Positions 7,073 through 9,480 of a stretch of 9,480 bases of DNA are shown here, in pieces. The notes below the pieces were generated by a model. It worked only from the letters and a program-made list of their open reading frames with translations, searched no databases and had not been told where the DNA came from. Every line of letters begins with the position of its first letter. Within the stretch, counting starts at the first letter, position 1. The position numbers were made by a program, and so were the translations under genes. The stretch is from an uncultured bacterium (lineage in GTDB: Bacteria > Actinomycetota > Coriobacteriia > Coriobacteriales > Coriobacteriaceae). The stretch covers positions 1-9,480 of the forward strand of contig CAJMPK010000050.1 of NCBI GenBank assembly GCA_905215205.1, in the 5' to 3' direction.

Positions 7073-7664
7073 TCAGGCTACCTGCTTCCTGGATGTAGCG
7101 CTCGATGAGCTTCTTCTGCTCGGCCTCGTTCTCGAGTGCCTCGCCCACGATTTTGGTGGCGACGGCGACGGACAGGTCGGCGATGGAGCTCGCGGCACCG
7201 GCGTAGATGGACTTGCGCTCGTCCTCGACGGTCGTATGGGCCTTGGCGATGATCTCCTCGGCCTCCTTGTGAGCAGCCTCGATGATACGGGCGCGCTCGG
7301 ACTCGGCGTCCTTACGGGCCTCGAGAACGATGTCGGCAGCCTGACGACGGGCGTCGGTGACGATCGAGTCGGACTCAGCGCGCTTGGCGATAGCCTCCTG
7401 CTTGGTCTTCTCGGCCTCGTCGAGGCTCTCCTCGATCTTCTTGCCGCGCTCCTCCATGGTTTTCATGATGCCCGGCAGGGCGACCTTGGCCAGCACGATC
7501 CAGATAATCAGGAAGGCAATAAGCGCCGGGATGAACTCCGCCATCTTAGGGATGAGGATGTCCGCACCGGCGGCGCCGTCCTCGGCGAACGCGGAAACCG
7601 GCATGAGCAGCGCGGCCGCGGACGCGGAGAGTGCGATCGCGCTCTTCTGGGATGAAAGATTCAT
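7062..7664 (-). CDS. atpF: F1Fo ATP synthase subunit b with N-terminal signal-like leader
   Basis: 200 residues (E. coli 156). Subunit b forms the peripheral stalk that holds F1 to subunit a. Residues 1-27 look like a signal peptide: a short polar start with K7, a hydrophobic stretch of Ala/Leu/Ser at 9-21, and a VSAFA-ED junction that fits signal-peptidase AxA cleavage after A27. Residues about 43-64 are the membrane helix (MAEFIPALIAFLIIWIVL is its core), and 66-195 is a long charged coiled coil typical of b. The ATG at 7662-7664 has GGAG 8 nt upstream and follows the atpE stop by 15 nt. The next Met codons (residues 21 and 41) lack a ribosome site, so the leader appears to be really translated. 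Without the leader the protein has normal b length. Confidence 0.96.
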   Translation of the reverse strand: MNLSSQKSAIALSASAAALLMPVSAFAEDGAAGADILIPKMAEFIPALIAFLIIWIVLAKVALPGIMKTMEERGKKIEESLDEAEKTKQEAIAKRAESDSIVTDARRQAADIVLEARKDAESERARIIEAAHKEAEEIIAKAHTTVEDERKSIYAGAASSIADLSVAVATKIVGEALENEAEQKKLIERYIQEAGSLNAD

Positions 7665-7679
7665 ACTTGACGCTCCGTG

Positions 7680-7874
7680 CTATTTAACGATCAGCGCGAC
7701 AACGAAGCCGATCAGAGCCAGAGCCTCGCCGAAGGCGGAGCCCATGATGAAGACGGTGAACACGCGGCCCTGGACCTCAGGCTGACGGGCCATAGCACCC
7801 GTAGCACCCAGAGCAGACAGGCCGATAGCAAGACCAGCGCCGATAACACCGAGACCGTAACCGATAACTCCCAC
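7680..7874 (-). CDS. atpE: F1Fo ATP synthase subunit c (proton-binding rotor ring)
   Basis: 64 residues, short for the family (usually 70-90). Two membrane helices flank the polar loop ARQPE at 29-33, the classic c-subunit loop. The ion-binding carboxylate is E50 in GSAFGEALALIGF. Aligned with sodium-type c rings, the first-helix Gln is Ile (I17) and the residue after the Glu is Ala (A51), so the ring should bind protons. The helix-packing motif reads G12-G14-A16-G18-S20. The start is GTG at 7872-7874: an in-frame TAA lies upstream, so no longer N terminus exists, and AAAGGAGG stands 4 nt before it. A 124-nt leader separates it from atpB. The ring size cannot be told from sequence alone. Confidence 0.97.
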   Translation of the reverse strand: MGVIGYGLGVIGAGLAIGLSALGATGAMARQPEVQGRVFTVFIMGSAFGEALALIGFVVALIVK

Positions 7875-7998
7875 GATTCCTCCTTTGTCGTGCGTGTCTT
7901 ATTTCACGCAGGATAACCTTTTTATAACTGCCGGGCTCCATGGGTACGGGCACCGGCGGTTTAACGAATTGCCTTACCTTTAAGGCGCGAACGGAAGA
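7875..7998 (-). promoter_or_regulatory. Leader between atpB and atpE with strong ribosome site
   Basis: This 124-nt gap is the only long one within the operon. On the minus strand it holds, in order, the 6-bp hairpin at 7971-7986, a GC-rich stretch with GCCGG/CCGGC arms (7930-7934 and 7953-7957), an A/T-rich stretch (GTTATAAAAAGG, around 7917-7928), and the eight-base AAAGGAGG at 7879-7886. No run of T follows either stem, so termination is unlikely. I infer a translational or mRNA-processing role that raises c-subunit yield; an internal promoter at the A/T stretch is possible but its -35 is poor. Confidence 0.5.
7971..7986 (-). repeat. Small perfect inverted repeat (hairpin) after atpB
   Basis: GCCTTA (7971-7976) and TAAGGC (7981-7986) are perfect complements around a four-base loop, giving a compact stem-loop 12 nt past the atpB stop. 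There is no T run, so it is not a classic terminator; it could protect a processed 3' end. Confidence 0.55.
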
Positions 7999-8802
7999 CT
8001 ACTCCTCCTCCGCGACCTCCTCTGCCTCGGAGACATACACGGCGGTAAGGACCGTGAAGACGTAAGCCTGGATGGCGCCGACCACAAGCTCGATCGCATA
8101 GATCAGGATGAGGATGGCAAGCCAGGCCAGCGAAGGCAGGGCGCCGACGGCGTGGGCCGCGGAAACCTGCTGAAGCAGCGGCTGCATGAACATGCTCGCC
8201 ATGATGGCGAACGAGCCCATGACCACGTGTCCTGCGAACATGTTGCAGAACAGACGGACGGCGAGCGTGATGAGGCGCAGGAAGGTCGAGAAAAGCTCGA
8301 CGACCCACACGAGCACGTTCATCGGGAAGCTCACGCCCTGCGGGGCGAGGCTCTTGATGTAGCCGATCACGCCGTGAGCCTTGCATCCGTAGTAGATGAA
8401 GTACACGAAGGCGAAGATGGCGAGCGCGGCGGTGGAGCCGATTGCACCGGTGCCGGGCTTCATTCCCGGGATCAGGCCGATCATGTTGTTGATCAGGATG
8501 AACAGGAAAAGCGAGCACAGGAACGGGAAGTGCTTCTTCCAGTTCTCACCCACGACGCCCTTGCCGATATCGTTCTCGACGTACTCGATGATGTACTCGA
8601 AACCGTTGACGAAGAAGCCCTTGGGAACCAGGGTCTGCTTCTTCTTGAACACGGCCAGGACGATCAGGAGCACGATCGTGGAGACGATCAGCCAAAACGA
8701 GTACTGCGTGATGCCGCAGCTCAGATCGCCCACGACAGGGGTGGAGCTGAACTCGCTGACCAGATGATTAATCTCATCAGGCAGCTTTTCAAAAATTTCC
8801 AC
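7999..8802 (-). CDS. atpB: F1Fo ATP synthase subunit a (proton channel)
   Basis: 267 residues (E. coli 271). Subunit a is the membrane stator that forms the two proton half-channels against the c ring. Membrane segments lie near 33-53, 92-113, 123-140, 163-185, 190-212 and 224-256. The essential arginine is R183 in LAVRLFCNMFAGH (E. coli R210), with N187 beside it and Q245 (E. coli Q252) in IQAYVF. H192 and E238 sit where E. coli has E219 and H245, the known swapped pair. The start is GTG at 8800-8802, since no Met occurs before residue 107; AAAGG lies 6 nt upstream and the preceding stop is 3 nt away. The acidic tail EAEEVAEEE is cytoplasmic or loop-exposed. The identification is secure. Confidence 0.98.
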   Translation of the reverse strand: MEIFEKLPDEINHLVSEFSSTPVVGDLSCGITQYSFWLIVSTIVLLIVLAVFKKKQTLVPKGFFVNGFEYIIEYVENDIGKGVVGENWKKHFPFLCSLFLFILINNMIGLIPGMKPGTGAIGSTAALAIFAFVYFIYYGCKAHGVIGYIKSLAPQGVSFPMNVLVWVVELFSTFLRLITLAVRLFCNMFAGHVVMGSFAIMASMFMQPLLQQVSAAHAVGALPSLAWLAILILIYAIELVVGAIQAYVFTVLTAVYVSEAEEVAEEE

Positions 8803-8805
8803 GAC

Positions 8806-9117
8806 TTACCTTTCGACCTCATGAGGATCTCGCAGCGCCTTGGCGACACGAACCGTGCAGGCGGCCATAAAGGCCACGAAGCCAATCGCCTCGCCCAGGA
8901 GGAACATGCGAAATGCCTCTCCGAACAACACGAACACAACCAAGGTAAAGACGAGCAGGGCGATTGCCGAGATCGCCAGACTCACCATGCCCTTGAGCAT
9001 GTCCGCATTCTGCTTATCGTCAAGAACCGGCTTGAGCGTAAAGACAAAGGGAAGAAAGGCGACCGCGCCCGCGATGGCGCCTGCAACGATAGCGAGCAGA
9101 TCAGCTATCTGAAACAC
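8806..9117 (-). CDS. Small three-helix membrane protein in the atpI position
   Basis: 103 residues from a GTG at 9115-9117, with GAGG 6 nt upstream. The same frame extends to a GTG at 9231, but a good promoter -10 (9179-9184) lies inside that extension, so the shorter form is preferred; a GTG at 9127-9129 is an alternative. Predicted membrane segments are 6-27, 44-66 and 70-88, with a polar loop (KPVLDDKQNAD) after the first and a basic C terminus. It ends 3 nt before atpB, so it is cotranscribed. In many bacteria this slot holds atpI, a small membrane protein linked to c-ring assembly or magnesium supply. I see no motif that proves AtpI homology, so the function is inferred only from position and topology. 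Confidence 0.75.
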   Translation of the reverse strand: MFQIADLLAIVAGAIAGAVAFLPFVFTLKPVLDDKQNADMLKGMVSLAISAIALLVFTLVVFVLFGEAFRMFLLGEAIGFVAFMAACTVRVAKALRDPHEVER

Positions 9118-9178
9118 TGGCGTCCTCACTTTCCTTTTTAACGCTTCACAGAACAGTTCCCGCCAAACATTGGTGACT

Positions 9179-9206
9179 ATTGTACGAGCCAATCGCCAAA
9201 GTACAA
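9179..9206 (-). promoter_or_regulatory. Candidate atp operon promoter
   Basis: On the minus strand a -10 box TACAAT (9179-9184; one mismatch to TATAAT) stands 16 bp downstream of TTGTAC (9201-9206), a partial match to TTGACA. Transcription would begin near 9171-9174, giving a leader of about 55 nt before the GTG at 9117. It is the best sigma-70-type match I saw upstream of the operon. The -10 is good and the -35 is only half matching. Confidence 0.55.
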
Positions 9207-9260
9207 CCAAAAACAAACGGTTAATACGCACCTGTACGTTTTCTTAAGGCCTTCTTTATG

Positions 9261-9297
9261 CCGCAGGTACGGCAATGTGTTTTTCCGTACCCTGCGG
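9261..9297. repeat. Long inverted repeat in the upp-atp gap
   Basis: CCGCAGGTACGG (9261-9272) and CCGTACCCTGCGG (9285-9297) pair over 12 bp with a single bulged C, around a 12-base loop. It would form a stable stem in RNA of either strand. The minus-strand RNA continues CATAAAG after the stem, so there is no T tail. It may be the tail-less 3' end of the upp transcript or a protein-binding site. Confidence 0.6.
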
Positions 9298-9318
9298 GGC
9301 GAAACGTCCGTTAACAGG

Positions 9319-9356
9319 GGTGCGCCCGGTCGCTTTTTTGCTCGTCCGCGCGCACC
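9319..9356. repeat. Second inverted repeat downstream of upp
   Basis: GGTGCGC (9319-9325) and GCGCACC (9350-9356) are perfect complements. Inside, after one mismatch, CGG (9327-9329) pairs with CCG (9346-9348). The loop includes a run of six T on the plus strand (A on the minus). It begins about 40 nt after the upp stop in the direction of transcription, a plausible place for upp transcript ending, though no T run follows the stem on the minus strand. Confidence 0.5.
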
Positions 9357-9397
9357 GTTTCTTCGTATTTTCGACGTTAGCCGGTCTGGCCCAGAGA

Positions 9398-9480
9398 CTA
9401 CAGCGTGCCGTAGATACGGTCACCGGCATCGCCCAGGCCGGGGACGATGTAGGCGGCCTCGTTGAGATGGTCGTCAATGG
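9398..9480 (-). CDS. upp: Uracil phosphoribosyltransferase, C-terminal end only
   Basis: Only the last 26 residues before the TAG (9398-9400) lie in the window; the rest is beyond the right edge. They contain LNEAAYIVPGLGDAGDRIYGTL, which matches the nearly invariant UPRTase tail (YIVPGLGDAGDR-x-F/Y-GT) that binds uracil and closes the active site. The enzyme converts uracil and PRPP to UMP in pyrimidine salvage. Its place just upstream of the atp operon is the same as in Bacillus. No classic terminator with a T run separates it from the atp genes, so some read-through is possible, but the promoter candidate at 9179-9206 argues for independent expression. Confidence 0.95.
   Translation of the reverse strand, partial: IDDHLNEAAYIVPGLGDAGDRIYGTL

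Noticed and set aside
7961..8518. Minus-strand 185-residue frame inside atpB
   Set aside because: Out-of-frame shadow of subunit a with Arg/His-rich, low-complexity sequence.
8152..9141. 329-residue plus-strand frame opposite atpB and the atpI-position gene
   Set aside because: Its very charged, repetitive Glu/Asp/His/Gln composition is what hydrophobic membrane genes give when read in antisense.
9118..9231. N-terminal extension of the atpI-position frame to a GTG at 9231
   Set aside because: The extension covers the candidate promoter, is Arg-rich and unlike the rest, and the GTG at 9115-9117 has a better ribosome site.
9256..9477. Minus-strand 73-residue frame overlapping upp and the intergenic region
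   Set aside because: It is out of frame with the clear upp C terminus and runs through the inverted repeats; no ribosome site or family features.

Overview
The window reads almost entirely on the minus strand and holds one of the most conserved neighbourhoods in Gram-positive genomes. In transcription order (high to low coordinates) it contains: the 3' end of upp, a regulatory gap, a small membrane-protein gene in the atpI position, the F1Fo ATP synthase genes atpB-atpE-atpF-atpH-atpA-atpG-atpD-atpC, a rho-independent terminator, murA, and the start of a LytR-CpsA-Psr (LCP) gene that runs off the left edge. The order upp - atp operon - murA is also known from Bacillus-type genomes, and atpC close to murA is known from actinobacteria. 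The moderately high G+C, the separate (unfused) b and delta genes and the protein character suggest a Coriobacteriia member, perhaps Collinsella-like. This assignment is inference, because no 16S or marker search was possible.

Layout. 9398-9480: end of uracil phosphoribosyltransferase. 9118-9397: intergenic, with two sizeable inverted repeats and a good promoter candidate facing the atp genes. 8806-9117: three-helix membrane protein. 7999-8802: subunit a. 7875-7998: the only long gap inside the operon, forming a leader with a small hairpin and a very strong Shine-Dalgarno site for subunit c. 7680-7874: c. 7062-7664: b, with a signal-peptide-like N terminus. 6596-7072: delta. 4998-6596: alpha. 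4084-4992: gamma. 2630-4084: beta. 2234-2626: epsilon. 2159-2197: terminator. 862-2145: MurA, starting at TTG. 1-849: LCP protein, C terminus missing.

How it works together. The atp genes encode a complete rotary ATP synthase: Fo = a, b and c; F1 = alpha, beta, gamma, delta and epsilon. All catalytic and proton-path residues checked are present, and the c subunit lacks the known sodium ligands, so the enzyme should be proton-coupled. In a fermentative anaerobe it would often run as a proton-pumping ATPase; that is inference. Genes are tightly packed (gaps of 3-15 nt, overlaps of 1 and 11 nt) apart from the leader before atpE. MurA makes the first committed peptidoglycan precursor. LCP proteins attach glycopolymers to peptidoglycan, so murA and the LCP gene, 12 nt apart, look like a small envelope operon.

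I found no unknown multi-gene system. The points worth a second look are details of a housekeeping locus: the leader on subunit b, a roughly 12-residue insertion in alpha, the short c subunit with its long mRNA leader, the unassigned membrane protein in the atpI slot, the terminator abutting the murA ribosome site, and the structured upp-atp gap. Long plus-strand open frames opposite murA, atpD, atpA and atpB are codon-bias shadows.
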